In this document: positions 1 to 8,323 of the stretch, piece by piece
How the letters are laid out: every line of letters starts with the position of its first letter
Position numbering within the stretch: position 1 is the stretch's first letter
NCBI RefSeq assembly: GCF_001426995.1
Contig: NZ_LMFY01000002.1
Location: 255,956 to 319,955 of the forward strand
Reading direction: 5' to 3'
Origin: Microbacterium sp. Root553
GTDB lineage: Bacteria; Actinomycetota; Actinomycetes; Actinomycetales; Microbacteriaceae
DNA: 64,000 bases
Translations under genes and position numbers: made by a program
The notes under the pieces: model-generated
Told to the model about the DNA's origin: nothing
The model's database searches: none
The model's input: the letters and a program-made list of their open reading frames with translations, nothing else

Positions 1-23
1 CGGCCCGGCTGGCGAAGGTCTGA
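1..23 (+). CDS. Possible tail of an upstream gene
   Basis: Read in the frame ending at the TGA at 21-23, the first bases give ARLAKV-stop, ending 1 nt before the next start codon. This could be the C-terminus of a gene upstream of ygfZ and cotranscribed with it. Six codons are too few to identify a family. Confidence 0.3.
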
Positions 24-24
24 C

Positions 25-1146
25 ATGACGGGTTTCGCCGACATCCCCGGTGCCGTCGCCGACGAGGCGGGGATCTCCCATTTCGGCGACGCATTCCGCG
101 AGCAGCGCCGACTCGCCGCCGGTGCGGCGGTGGCGCCGCTCGACGATCGCACGGTCATCGAGGTCGCCGGCCCCGAGCGTCTGAGCTGGCTCGACTCGAT
201 CACCTCGCAGGCGGTCGGACGACTCTCGGCGGGCGAGAGCACCGAGCTGCTGGTGCTAGACCCTCAGGGGAGGGTGGAGCATGCGGCCGGGGTGGTGGAC
301 GACGGATCGTCGACCTGGCTCATCGCGGATGCCGGCGATGCCGACGCCCTCGCGACCTGGCTGACGCGCATGAAGTTCCGCACGCAGGCCACCGTGACCG
401 TGCGCCCCGACCTCGCCCTGCTCGGCTTCGTCGACGGCGGCGCCGCGGCCGAGCTGGCGCTCGCCGCGGCATCCGCTCCGTCGGGCGTTCCGCTCGTCTG
501 GCTGGATCCGTGGCAGGCCGTGAGCGCCGGCGGGCATCAGTATGCCGAGATCGCCGAGCACCCGGGGGCGGCGCTCGCCTGGCGGGTGGCGATCCTCGAG
601 CGGGAGAGCTCCGACGCCCTCGCGACGACGCTCGCCGCCGACCAGCTCGCAGGACTCCTCGCCGCCGAGGCGCTGCGCGTCGCCGCGTGGCGCCCGCGCT
701 GGTCCGCCGAGGTCGATGAGAGGTCGCTGCCGCACGAGTCCGATTGGATCCGCACGGCCGTGCACCTGAACAAGGGCTGCTACCGGGGACAGGAGACGGT
801 GGCGAAGGTGCACAACCTCGGCCACCCCCCGCGTCGCCTCGCCGCGCTGCACCTCGACGGCAGCGAGGCGGTCCTGCCCGCGGTCGGAGACCCGGTGTTC
901 GCCGGCGACGACGAGGTCGGTCAGGTGACCTCGGTCGCGCGCCACCACGAAGACGGTCCCATCGCGCTCGCGATCCTGTCGCGCCGCACGCCGGTCGGCG
1001 ATCTCGTCGTGCGCTCCGACGGCGTCGACGTGGCGGCGACCCAGCAGGTCATCGTCCCCGCGGACGCCGGCGCCACCGCCGACATCCCTCGTCTGACGCG
1101 TCTGTCACGACGCCCGAGCGCACCCGATCCGCGCCAGGCGGGCTGA
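25..1146 (+). CDS. ygfZ: Folate-binding protein YgfZ (GcvT-like)
   Basis: A 373-residue member of the YgfZ/GcvT family, tetrahydrofolate-binding proteins that assist assembly or repair of some Fe-S enzymes in the cytoplasm. The family signature K-G-C-Y-x-G-Q-E is intact at residues 250-257 and contains the conserved cysteine. Upstream is the folate-binding domain; downstream is the C-terminal beta-barrel. ATG at 25 follows an AAGG and lies directly after a possible upstream stop codon, which suggests cotranscription from outside the window. The convergent neighbour ends 8 nt downstream. GcvT itself is unlikely because no glycine-cleavage genes are nearby and the YgfZ signature is present. Confidence 0.92.
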   Translation: MTGFADIPGAVADEAGISHFGDAFREQRRLAAGAAVAPLDDRTVIEVAGPERLSWLDSITSQAVGRLSAGESTELLVLDPQGRVEHAAGVVDDGSSTWLIADAGDADALATWLTRMKFRTQATVTVRPDLALLGFVDGGAAAELALAAASAPSGVPLVWLDPWQAVSAGGHQYAEIAEHPGAALAWRVAILERESSDALATTLAADQLAGLLAAEALRVAAWRPRWSAEVDERSLPHESDWIRTAVHLNKGCYRGQETVAKVHNLGHPPRRLAALHLDGSEAVLPAVGDPVFAGDDEVGQVTSVARHHEDGPIALAILSRRTPVGDLVVRSDGVDVAATQQVIVPADAGATADIPRLTRLSRRPSAPDPRQAG

Positions 1147-1153
1147 GCGCCGG

Positions 1154-1978
1154 TCAGTCGAGCGGCGCCACCGCGTCCCAGGGCAGCGTGAGCTCGCCCA
1201 GGCGCCAGCGGCTCCTGCCGCCGAGCACGGGCCAGCCCTGCGCGCGCAGGGCCCCGACGGCGGCGAGGAACCGCTGGGTCGCCCCGAACGTCGACAGCGG
1301 CGACGCGTGCGCCCACTCGCGATCGAGATCGACGAGCAGGGCGTGCACCCGCTCGCCAGGGACATTGCGATGGATCAGTGCCTTGGGAAGCCGTTCCGCG
1401 ACGATGCTCGGATGCTCGAGATCGGCCAGGCGCAGCGAGATCGTGAACCGCTGCGGCGCTCCCGTCGGGTCCATGTCGATCCAGCTCGACACGCGACCGA
1501 TCTCGTCGCAGGTGCCCTCGACCAGCAGCCCACCGGGTGAGAGACGCGCGGCCATCGTGCGCCAGGCGCTCGCCACATCGCCCTCGTCGTACTGCCGCAG
1601 CACGTTCATGGCGCGGATCACGGCGGGGCGGCGTCCGGCCGGGAGCGGGACCTCGAAGCCGCCGCGGGCGAAGGACACCCGCAGGTCGGGGGAGAACGAG
1701 GTGCGGCCGACGTGCACTTCGGCGAGCTGCCGGGTCGCGGTCTGCACGCGCGCGGGATCGATCTCGAGGCCGCGCACCTCGGCATCCGGGCGCACGCGCT
1801 GCAGGCGGGTCGCGAGCTCGAACGCGGTGACGCCGCTCGCCCCGTAGCCCAGATCGACGACGAGCGGATCGTCGGCTCGTCGGAAGGCGGTGCTCGCCGC
1901 GATCCAGCGGTCGTTCCGCCGGAGCCGGTTCGTCCCGGTGGTGCCGCGGGTCGGCCGACCGAGAGGAGATGACGCCAT
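1154..1978 (-). CDS. Class I SAM-dependent methyltransferase
   Basis: A 274-residue protein with a SAM-binding motif I (VDLGYGASG) near residue 45, followed by an acidic residue at the end of strand beta-2 (GLEID). It looks like a Rossmann-fold class I methyltransferase. The substrate cannot be told from sequence. The ATG at 1978 is preceded by GGAGG at a suitable distance. It is divergent from gpmA, whose start is only 60 bp away, so the two promoters share that interval. Homologues in related actinobacteria are usually annotated only as methyltransferases. Confidence 0.8.
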   Translation of the reverse strand: MASSPLGRPTRGTTGTNRLRRNDRWIAASTAFRRADDPLVVDLGYGASGVTAFELATRLQRVRPDAEVRGLEIDPARVQTATRQLAEVHVGRTSFSPDLRVSFARGGFEVPLPAGRRPAVIRAMNVLRQYDEGDVASAWRTMAARLSPGGLLVEGTCDEIGRVSSWIDMDPTGAPQRFTISLRLADLEHPSIVAERLPKALIHRNVPGERVHALLVDLDREWAHASPLSTFGATQRFLAAVGALRAQGWPVLGGRSRWRLGELTLPWDAVAPLD

Positions 1979-2026
1979 GCGTCAATCCTCCCAGGGCGCG
2001 GGCGTGTACGCGTGGCGCTGCGCCGA

Positions 2027-2032
2027 TAAACT
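2027..2032 (+). promoter_or_regulatory. -10 element for leaderless gpmA
   Basis: TAAACT lies exactly 6 nt before the gpmA ATG, and no Shine-Dalgarno is visible. Transcription should start at or beside the A of the start codon. Confidence 0.65.
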
Positions 2033-2038
2033 GATGCC

Positions 2039-2788
2039 ATGACTTCGAAGCGCACCCTGATCCTGCTCCGTCACGGCCGGAGCGAGTGGAACGAACTGAA
2101 CCTCTTCACCGGCTGGGTGGACGTCCGACTCAACGCGCAGGGCGAGAAGGAGGCGAAGCGCGGTGGTGAGCTGCTCGCCGAGGCCGGTCTCCTGCCCGAT
2201 GTCCTGCACACCTCGCTGCTCAGCCGTGCCATCCAGACCGCGAACATCGCACTGGACGCCGCCGACCGCCTGTGGATCCCGGTCACGCGCTCGTGGAGGC
2301 TGAACGAGCGTCACTACGGCGCGCTGCAGGGCAAGGACAAGGCGCAGACCCTCGAGGAGTTCGGTCCCGAGCAGTTCCAGCTGTGGCGCCGGTCGTTCGA
2401 CGTGCCGCCGCCCGTGCTCGACGACGACAGCGAGTTCAGCCAGGTGCACGACGCGCGCTACGCCGGCATCGACGGCGAGGTGCCTCGCACCGAGTCGCTC
2501 AAGCTCGTCATCGACCGCCTGCTGCCGTACTGGGAGAGCGCGATCGTTCCCGACCTCGAGGCCGGCAAGACGGTTCTCGTCACGGCGCACGGCAACTCGC
2601 TCCGCGGCCTCGTGAAGCACCTCGAGGGCATCAGCGACGACGACATCGCCGAGCTGAACATCCCCACCGGCATCCCGCTCGTGTACGAGCTCGACGAGAA
2701 CAACGTCCCGACCGGGCCCGGTCGCTACCTCGACCCCGAGGCCGCTGCGGCCGGTGCGGCTGCGGTCGCCGCCCAGGGCAAGAAGTGA
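2039..2788 (+). CDS. gpmA: 2,3-bisphosphoglycerate-dependent phosphoglycerate mutase
   Basis: A glycolytic/gluconeogenic enzyme that interconverts 3- and 2-phosphoglycerate. The 249-residue length matches the dPGM family. The catalytic phosphohistidine is in L-R-H-G (His12), and the second active-site histidine is in [10 protein letters not shown] (His184). The region between carries the usual RHYGALQG substrate loop. The start is set by the leaderless -10 at 2027-2032. The stop codon lies in a 17-bp tandem repeat, and a perfect hairpin shared with phoU ends transcription. Confidence 0.97.
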   Translation: MTSKRTLILLRHGRSEWNELNLFTGWVDVRLNAQGEKEAKRGGELLAEAGLLPDVLHTSLLSRAIQTANIALDAADRLWIPVTRSWRLNERHYGALQGKDKAQTLEEFGPEQFQLWRRSFDVPPPVLDDDSEFSQVHDARYAGIDGEVPRTESLKLVIDRLLPYWESAIVPDLEAGKTVLVTAHGNSLRGLVKHLEGISDDDIAELNIPTGIPLVYELDENNVPTGPGRYLDPEAAAAGAAAVAAQGKK

Positions 2789-2820
2789 CCCGGGGCGAGA
2801 AGTGACCCGGGGCGAGAAGT
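2781..2820 (+). repeat. 17-bp tandem repeat across the gpmA stop codon
   Basis: AGAAGTGACCCGGGGCG occurs twice without change (2781-2797 and 2798-2814), and a third partial copy starts at 2815. Each copy carries the lysine codon and TGA of gpmA, so the stop codon is duplicated outside the frame. It looks like a local slippage duplication. Confidence 0.9.
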
Positions 2821-2832
2821 AACGCGCGACCC

Positions 2833-2883
2833 GGATACACCGAGGGGGCGGATGCAGTCAGCATCCGCCCCCTCGGTGTATCC
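2833..2883. terminator. Bidirectional hairpin between gpmA and phoU
   Basis: A perfect 23-bp inverted repeat (2833-2855 and 2861-2883) with loop AGTCA sits between two convergent genes. There is no T-tract, as is common for actinobacterial terminators. Confidence 0.8.
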
Positions 2884-2891
2884 GCGCCGGC

Positions 2892-3590
2892 TCAGGCGTG
2901 CCCGAGCTCCCGCTGCTGCTCGATCGCGAGGGCGATGTCCTCTTCTTCGATGCGCCAGTCTCCGGTCGCCAGGTAGATGACCTTCTTGGCGACGGCGACC
3001 GCGTGGTCGGCGAAGCGCTCGTGGTAGCGGCTGGCGAGCGTGGCGTCGACGGTCGCGGTGGCCTCGCCCTTCCAGTTGTCGCTGAGCACCTTCTCGAACA
3101 CGCTCGCGTGCAGCTCGTCGATGTCGTCGTCGGTGTTGCGGATGGTGTCGGCGAGCTTCAGGTCCTGCGTGCGCAGCAGCTCGGAGAGCGTGCGGGAGAT
3201 CTCGACGTCCAGCTCTCCCATCTTCGTGAAGGTGCCCTTGAGGCCCTTCGGGATCGCGCGCTCGGGGAAGCGGAGACGCGCGAGCTGCGCGATGTGCTCC
3301 GACATGTCGCCCATGCGCTCGAGTGAGGCGCTGACGCGCAGCGCCGTGACGACCACGCGGAGGTCGCGGGCGACGGGCTGCTGGCGGGCGAGGATCTCGA
3401 TGGCCTGCTCGTCGAGGGCGACGGCGAGCTCATCGATCTTGGCGTCATCGGCGATGACCTCTTCGGCCAGCTCGACGTCGCTCGTGGCGAACGAGCGGGT
3501 CGCCTTGTCGATCGAGACCGTGACGAGGTCGGCGATCTCCACGAGCTGGGACTGCAGATCCTCGAGGGACTGATGGAAGACTTCGCGCAT
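2892..3590 (-). CDS. phoU: Phosphate-signalling regulator PhoU
   Basis: A 232-residue all-helical PhoU protein with two tandem PhoU domains and the metal-cluster-type repeats seen in the family (such as DDAKIDELA and RMGDMSEHIA). PhoU couples the Pst phosphate transporter to the phosphate sensor kinase and keeps it off when phosphate is plentiful. The start MREVFHQ at 3590 matches the usual N-terminus; an AAAGG lies about 11 nt upstream, and the frame is open further upstream without similarity. It is divergent from senX3-regX3, the standard actinobacterial arrangement. Confidence 0.95.
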   Translation of the reverse strand: MREVFHQSLEDLQSQLVEIADLVTVSIDKATRSFATSDVELAEEVIADDAKIDELAVALDEQAIEILARQQPVARDLRVVVTALRVSASLERMGDMSEHIAQLARLRFPERAIPKGLKGTFTKMGELDVEISRTLSELLRTQDLKLADTIRNTDDDIDELHASVFEKVLSDNWKGEATATVDATLASRYHERFADHAVAVAKKVIYLATGDWRIEEEDIALAIEQQRELGHA

Positions 3591-3758
3591 GTCGGCGCAA
3601 CCTTTCGTTCGGGTCTCGGCTGTGGTGTCAACGCGAGACGGCTGGGTCGTCCGCGCGGGGAGAGCACAGCGCTCCCGCACAGGCCCGAAAGCGATTGTCT
3701 GCTCCGAAGGTTAACGAACGGTGCCCAGCACGTGAATAGTACTTCTCGCCTTGTGGTC

Positions 3759-3791
3759 AGCGCGGGCGAACCCGCCGAATAGCGGGTGAAC
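3759..3791 (-). promoter_or_regulatory. Candidate PHO-box direct repeats
   Basis: On the minus strand, three consecutive 11-nt units follow the senX3 start: GTTCACCCGCT, ATTCGGCGGGT and TCGCCCGCGCT. The first matches the Streptomyces PHO-box unit (G-T/G-TCA-YYY-R-C/G) well and the others weakly. The block covers the expected -35 area of senX3. Confidence 0.4.
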
Positions 3792-3797
3792 GCCCTC

Positions 3798-3803
3798 TAC
3801 GCT
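3798..3803 (+). promoter_or_regulatory. -10 element for leaderless senX3
   Basis: TACGCT stands 6 nt before the ATG at 3810, matching the spacing at many other genes here. It supports the ATG rather than the upstream in-frame GTG at 3786. Confidence 0.6.
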
Positions 3804-3809
3804 GAGGGT

Positions 3810-5027
3810 ATGACCCTGCCGCAGATCGCGCTGCTCGCACTGGCCGTCGGCCTCGCGATCGGTGTCGGACTCTCCCTCCTCGTGGCGTGGGCGTACCGCG
3901 CGAGGGCCCGGGTCGCCGATGAGTCCTCGCTGGTCGTCCCCGACGGCGTCACCGCGGTGCTGGGCAGCATGGACGACGCGGCCTGCGTGGTCGACTCCTC
4001 GGGTCTCGTCCTCGCGGCCTCCAGGGCGGCGTCGCGCTTCGGCATCGAGGTCGGTGCTCCTCTCGAGAACCCCGAGCTGCGCCAGCTCGTGCGGGGCGGA
4101 CGCGCCGAGGGCGGATCCGCCTCCGAGTCGCTGCGTCTCACCCGCGGCGGTCTGAGCCTCGATCCGCGGCTGGTGTCGGCTCGCGCGAGTGCGATCAGTC
4201 CGCGGATGACGCTGTTGATCATCCGCGACGTCACCGAGCAGGAACGCCTCGACCAGATGCGCAGGGACTTCGTCGCCAACACCAGCCACGAGCTGAAGAC
4301 CCCGGTGGGTGCGGTCACGCTGCTCGCCGAGGCGATCGAGTCGGCGGCGGACGATCCGGCGCAGGTGCGTCACTTCGCCTCCCGCATCTCCGCCGAGGCG
4401 TCGCGGCTCGGTCAGCTCACCGGACGCATCATGAGCCTGTCCCGCCTGCAGGCCGAGGACGCCCTCTCCGATGTCCGGCCGGTCGCGATCGACGAGGTGC
4501 TCGCCACCGCGCTCGAGGCGCACGTCGTGCAGGCGGACTCCGCGGGCGTGGAGATCGCGCGCGGCGGCGACCGCGGCGTCTGGGTGCGCGGTGACTCCCA
4601 GATCCTCATCGAGGCCTTCGGGAACCTCATCGCGAACGCCATCGCCTACTCGCCGAAGGGCTCCAGGGTCGGCATCGGCGTGAAGGTCGACGACGGCGTC
4701 GTCGAGATCGCGGTGTCGGACCAGGGCATCGGCATCGCCGAGGGCGACCGCGAGCGGATCTTCGAGCGGTTCTACCGCGCCGACGAGGCGCGCTCGCGAC
4801 GCACCGGCGGCACGGGCCTGGGGCTCGCGATCGTCAAGCACGCGACTCAGCGTCACGGCGGCGAGGTGCGGCTGTGGTCGCGACCGGGCCGGGGGTCGAC
4901 CTTCACCATCCGGCTGCCGAGGATCGATGCTCCCCCGAGGATCGACACGGACAAGAAGAACAAGAAGAAGCGCGAGCGCAAGGCGGCCAAAGCCGCGGCC
5001 CGCGTCCGAAACGGAGAGCACGCATGA
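3810..5027 (+). CDS. senX3: Phosphate sensor histidine kinase SenX3/PhoR
   Basis: A 405-residue membrane histidine kinase. One N-terminal transmembrane helix (about residues 4-26) is followed by a short PAS-like region (SMDDAACVVDSSG) and a HisKA domain with the phospho-accepting His160 in T-S-H-E-L-K-T-P. The HATPase has N-box FGNLIANAIAYSP, D-Q-G-I-G-I and G-T-G-L-G-L. The C-terminus is a lysine/arginine-rich tail. It overlaps regX3 by ATGA, so the pair is translationally coupled. With divergent phoU this forms the phosphate-starvation system. The start was chosen from the leaderless promoter spacing; GTG at 3786 is the alternative. Confidence 0.93.
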   Translation: MTLPQIALLALAVGLAIGVGLSLLVAWAYRARARVADESSLVVPDGVTAVLGSMDDAACVVDSSGLVLAASRAASRFGIEVGAPLENPELRQLVRGGRAEGGSASESLRLTRGGLSLDPRLVSARASAISPRMTLLIIRDVTEQERLDQMRRDFVANTSHELKTPVGAVTLLAEAIESAADDPAQVRHFASRISAEASRLGQLTGRIMSLSRLQAEDALSDVRPVAIDEVLATALEAHVVQADSAGVEIARGGDRGVWVRGDSQILIEAFGNLIANAIAYSPKGSRVGIGVKVDDGVVEIAVSDQGIGIAEGDRERIFERFYRADEARSRRTGGTGLGLAIVKHATQRHGGEVRLWSRPGRGSTFTIRLPRIDAPPRIDTDKKNKKKRERKAAKAAARVRNGEHA

Positions 5028-5707
5028 CACGCATCCTTCTCGTCGAAGACGAGCCCGATCTCGCCGACCCGCTGGCGTACCTGCTGCGCCGCGAAGGGTA
5101 CGAGGTGGAGATCGCCGAGGACGGCCCCGGCGCGCTCACGGCGTTCCGCGAGCGCGGCGCCGACGTGGTGCTGCTCGACCTGATGCTCCCGGGGATGCCG
5201 GGAACCGAGGTGTGCCGCCAGATCCGCACGACGTCGGCGGTGCCGATCATCATGGTCACGGCCAAGGACTCGGAGGTCGACATCGTCGTCGGGTTGGAGC
5301 TCGGCGCCGACGACTACGTCACCAAGCCCTACTCGTCGCGCGAGCTGCTGGCCAGGATGCGTGCGGTGCTGCGCCGCGTCGTGCAGGCCGACAGCGAGCT
5401 CGACGAGCGTGTTCTCGACGGCGGTCGCGTCTCGCTCGACATCGACCGGCACACGGTCTCGGTCGCCGGCGCGCAGATCAACATGCCCCTGAAGGAGTTC
5501 GAGCTGCTCGAAGTGCTGATGCGCAACTCCGGGCGCGTGCTCACCCGCGGGCAGCTGATCGACCGGGTGTGGGGCAGCGACTACTTCGGAGACACCAAGA
5601 CGCTCGACGTGCACATCAAGCGCATCAGGTCGCGCATCGAGGAGAACCCCGGCGAGCCCGTGATGCTGGTCACCGTCCGCGGTCTCGGATACCGCTTCGA
5701 AGGCTGA
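5024..5707 (+). CDS. regX3: Phosphate response regulator RegX3/PhoB
   Basis: A 227-residue OmpR-family regulator. The receiver domain has the acidic pair E8-D9, phospho-acceptor D52 (LLDLMLPG), and the conserved T and K (VTAKD, TKPY). The C-terminal winged helix ends in VTVRGLGYRFEG. It overlaps the kinase stop codon by ATGA and has GGAG upstream. It is the partner of SenX3 for activating phosphate-acquisition genes. A strong hairpin follows. Confidence 0.95.
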   Translation: MTRILLVEDEPDLADPLAYLLRREGYEVEIAEDGPGALTAFRERGADVVLLDLMLPGMPGTEVCRQIRTTSAVPIIMVTAKDSEVDIVVGLELGADDYVTKPYSSRELLARMRAVLRRVVQADSELDERVLDGGRVSLDIDRHTVSVAGAQINMPLKEFELLEVLMRNSGRVLTRGQLIDRVWGSDYFGDTKTLDVHIKRIRSRIEENPGEPVMLVTVRGLGYRFEG

Positions 5708-5730
5708 CCCGCGAGCAGACCGCACAGACG

Positions 5731-5767
5731 GAAGAGGCCGGCACCCCCGCGGGGTGCCGGCCTCTTC
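5731..5767. terminator. Hairpin terminator after regX3
   Basis: A perfect 17-bp stem (5731-5747 and 5751-5767) with a 3-nt loop separates the convergent regX3 and lipoprotein genes. No T-tract. Confidence 0.75.
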
Positions 5768-5786
5768 GTCAGCCTGGGGGGTGCGA

Positions 5787-6320
5787 TCACTCCGCGGGCG
5801 CCGGGGCTGCGGTGTCGGTCGGGACCGGCGTCGACGTGGGCGTCGCCTCGGCCTCGTCGGGGACGAGGTCGGAGTAGTAGGGCAGGGTGCCGTCGAGGAC
5901 CGGGATGGCCGTCTTGGTGCCGGCGCCGTCACCCGACTGGAAGTGGACCTCGATGGTCGACCCGGGCTTGGCGTCGAGATCCTCGATGCGCAGCGGCTCT
6001 TCGCCGGCGCCGTAGCTGAGGGTCTTGCCTGCGGGCACTGTGACGGTCAGAGGGTCGAGGTCGCCGACGGTGATCGTCAGCGTCGCCTTCTCGGAGGAGG
6101 GGTTCACGACGGCGCCGATGAAGTTGCCCACCGTGCCGTCTTCCGACGCGACGATGAAGGCGTTGCGGACATCGATCGGTCCGTCGGAGTCGAAGACGTT
6201 GACGCCGTCGGACGCGGAGTACTCGATCTTCGTCGCCTGCGGCGAGATGAACGTGCATCCGGTGGCGCCCAGAAGGACGAGGGCGCTGATGGCGGCAGAC
6301 GCAACAAGGCGCGATTTCAC
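5787..6320 (-). CDS. Putative lipoprotein, function unknown
   Basis: A 177-residue exported protein. The N-terminus is basic (KSRLVAS), then a hydrophobic stretch, then A-T-G-C, making Cys22 the likely lipidated residue; position -3 is Ala rather than the usual Leu, so the lipobox is slightly off. The mature part is a beta-rich domain without recognised catalytic residues and ends in a Pro/Thr/Ala tail. GTG at 6320 is preceded by a full AGGAGG. A TAGAAT -10 lies near 6360. I do not recognise a family. Confidence 0.75.
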   Translation of the reverse strand: MKSRLVASAAISALVLLGATGCTFISPQATKIEYSASDGVNVFDSDGPIDVRNAFIVASEDGTVGNFIGAVVNPSSEKATLTITVGDLDPLTVTVPAGKTLSYGAGEEPLRIEDLDAKPGSTIEVHFQSGDGAGTKTAIPVLDGTLPYYSDLVPDEAEATPTSTPVPTDTAAPAPAE

Positions 6321-6455
6321 GGGTCCTCCTGAGGTCCGACGGGATATCCGCATCCATTCTATGCGTATGCGGGGGACGGTCCGAGGACGCAGGGGCGCGA
6401 ACCTTAGCGCATATTCCCTGTGGTATCCTTGAGGTTGCCGAAAGGACAATTTTTT

Positions 6456-6938
6456 ATGCTTTTTGAGGTTGGCGAGACTGTCGTCTATCCGCACCATGGC
6501 GCTGCGACCATCATCGAGGTCAAGGAGCGCATCATCAAGGGTGAGGCGAAGAAATACCTGAAGCTCAACGTCACCCAGGGGGACCTCATCATCGAGGTGC
6601 CCGCTGAGAACGTCGATCTGGTCGGGGTCCGTGATGTGATCGGCCGTGAAGGCCTCGATCACGTGTTCGAGGTGCTGCGCGCCCCGTTCACCGAGGAGCC
6701 CACGAACTGGTCGCGTCGTTACAAGGCGAACCTCGAGAAACTCGCCTCCGGCGATGTCATCAAGGTGAGCGAGGTCGTGCGCGACCTGTGGCGTCGGGAT
6801 CAGGACCGCGGACTGTCGGCGGGAGAGAAGCGGATGCTGGCCAAGGCGCGTCAGATCCTCATCTCCGAGCTGGCTCTGGCGGAGAAGACCGACGAGGACA
6901 AGGCGAGCGCACTGCTCGACGAGGTCCTCGCTTCCTGA
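6456..6938 (+). CDS. carD: CarD/CdnL-type RNA polymerase-binding regulator
   Basis: A 160-residue protein with the N-terminal CarD/TRCF RNA polymerase-interaction domain ([19 protein letters not shown]) and the helical DNA-binding C-terminal domain with its conserved tryptophans (NWSRRY, DLWRRD). In actinobacteria CarD stabilises RNA polymerase open complexes, especially at rRNA promoters. The ATG at 6456 follows AAAGGA at good spacing. Upstream, TATCCT (6424-6429) is a likely -10. It is followed by a strong intrinsic terminator and then ispDF. Confidence 0.95.
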   Translation: MLFEVGETVVYPHHGAATIIEVKERIIKGEAKKYLKLNVTQGDLIIEVPAENVDLVGVRDVIGREGLDHVFEVLRAPFTEEPTNWSRRYKANLEKLASGDVIKVSEVVRDLWRRDQDRGLSAGEKRMLAKARQILISELALAEKTDEDKASALLDEVLAS

Positions 6939-6952
6939 GAGATTCGAGAGAG

Positions 6953-6980
6953 GGCGGATGCTTCGGCATCCGCCTTTTTT
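6953..6980 (+). terminator. Intrinsic terminator after carD
   Basis: A perfect 9-bp stem (GGCGGATGC / GCATCCGCC) with TTCG tetraloop is followed directly by six T residues. This is one of few classic terminators in the window. Confidence 0.92.
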
Positions 6981-6992
6981 CGTGCGCGCCGG

Positions 6993-6998
6993 TAACGT
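6993..6998 (+). promoter_or_regulatory. -10 element for leaderless ispDF
   Basis: TAACGT lies 7 nt upstream of the GTG at 7006 and only 12 nt after the carD terminator. Confidence 0.55.
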
Positions 6999-7005
6999 GA
7001 ACCCG

Positions 7006-8229
7006 GTGAGCATGCTTCCCGTCCCAGACACCGCGATCCTCGTCGTCGCCGCCGGTTCCGGCACCCGACTGGATGCCGGAGCGCCCAAGGCGTTCGTCGG
7101 CATCGACACGCACACGATCCTGCGGCATGCGCTCGAGGGCGTCTTCGCCGCCGCCCCGGCGCAGGTGATCGTCGTCGCGCCCGCCGGGTTCGAGGGCGAC
7201 GCCGAGACGGAGCTGCGCGCGGCGGCGGGTGACCGGATCGAGCTCGGACGCGTCGTCACGGGCGGCGACACCCGTCAGCGGTCCGTGGCCGCAGGGCTCG
7301 AGGCGCTGTGGGGCGATGTCACGCGGGTGCTCGTGCATGACGCCGCTCGTGCGCTGACTCCGCCCGAGGTGATCGACGCCGTGGCGGCGGCGGTCGACGG
7401 CGAGACGGGGATCATCCCCGCCCTCCCGGTCGTCGACACCCTGAAGCGGGTCGACGGCGATGCGATCATCGCGCCGGTCGATCGCGCGGAGCTGGCCGCC
7501 GCGCAGACACCTCAGGGCTTTCCCCGCGCGCTGCTCGAAGCCGCGTACGCGGCGGCCGCGGCATCCGGCATCGACTACACCGACGACGCGGCCCTCTTCG
7601 CCGCGGCCGGCCAACTCGTGCGGTGGATCCCCGGGTCGGCGCGGAGCTTCAAGATCACGACGCCGGACGACCTGGAGCGTGCCCGCCACCTGCTCGCCGC
7701 TGTCGAAGCGGTGCCCTCCGCGGCCGCGCCGTCGGTCCGGTCGTCGGGGCCGTCCGCAGGACCCAGGGTGGGCCTCGGAACCGACGTGCACGCGTTCGGG
7801 GGAGAGGGTGCGCTGTGGCTGGCCGGTCTCGAGTGGCCGGGGGAGCCGGCGCTCTCCGGCCACTCGGACGGCGATGCGGTCGCCCACGCGATCGTGGACG
7901 CGCTGTTGGGTGCGGCAGGCCTCGGCGACATCGGCGAGCACTTCGGCACCGCGCATCCCGAGTACGCGGGCGCCCACGCCGAGGTCTTCCTCGCACGCAC
8001 CCGGGAGATCCTCGCGGAGGCCGGCTTCGCGATCGGCAACGTGTCGGCCCAGTTCCAGAGCAACCGTCCCCGCTTCAGCGGCCGACGGGCGGAGGCCGAG
8101 CGCGTGCTGTCGGACGCCCTCGGGGGCGCGCCGGTCGCGATCACCGCCACCACCACCGACGGCCTGGGCTTCCCCGGCCGTGGCGAAGGGGTCGCGGTCA
8201 CCGCGGTCGCCATGATCCACCCGGTCTGA
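7006..8229 (+). CDS. ispDF: Bifunctional IspD/IspF isoprenoid enzyme
   Basis: A 407-residue fusion of two non-mevalonate pathway enzymes. Residues about 1-235 are IspD, 2-C-methyl-D-erythritol 4-phosphate cytidylyltransferase (VVAAGSGTR nucleotide loop, HDAAR). Residues about 250-407 are IspF, MECDP synthase (G-T-D-V-H-A-F metal site, HSDGDAVAHA). The fusion is known in many bacteria. GTG at 7006 is chosen from the leaderless promoter; a longer frame starts at 6958 inside the terminator and is unlikely. The pathway supplies the IPP used by the carotenoid genes at 44-50 kb. Confidence 0.93.
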   Translation: MSMLPVPDTAILVVAAGSGTRLDAGAPKAFVGIDTHTILRHALEGVFAAAPAQVIVVAPAGFEGDAETELRAAAGDRIELGRVVTGGDTRQRSVAAGLEALWGDVTRVLVHDAARALTPPEVIDAVAAAVDGETGIIPALPVVDTLKRVDGDAIIAPVDRAELAAAQTPQGFPRALLEAAYAAAAASGIDYTDDAALFAAAGQLVRWIPGSARSFKITTPDDLERARHLLAAVEAVPSAAAPSVRSSGPSAGPRVGLGTDVHAFGGEGALWLAGLEWPGEPALSGHSDGDAVAHAIVDALLGAAGLGDIGEHFGTAHPEYAGAHAEVFLARTREILAEAGFAIGNVSAQFQSNRPRFSGRRAEAERVLSDALGGAPVAITATTTDGLGFPGRGEGVAVTAVAMIHPV

Positions 8230-8323
8230 CGACGCAGCATCCGGATGCCGGGAATGCCCCGGCCCGCCGGCCCGTTGGGGCACACAGCAGCGTGCGGCGG
8301 TCGCATGCGGAGAAGGAGATGTC

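Noticed and set aside
3786..3809. GTG at 3786 as the senX3 start
   Set aside because: It would lie upstream of the likely transcription start at 3810.
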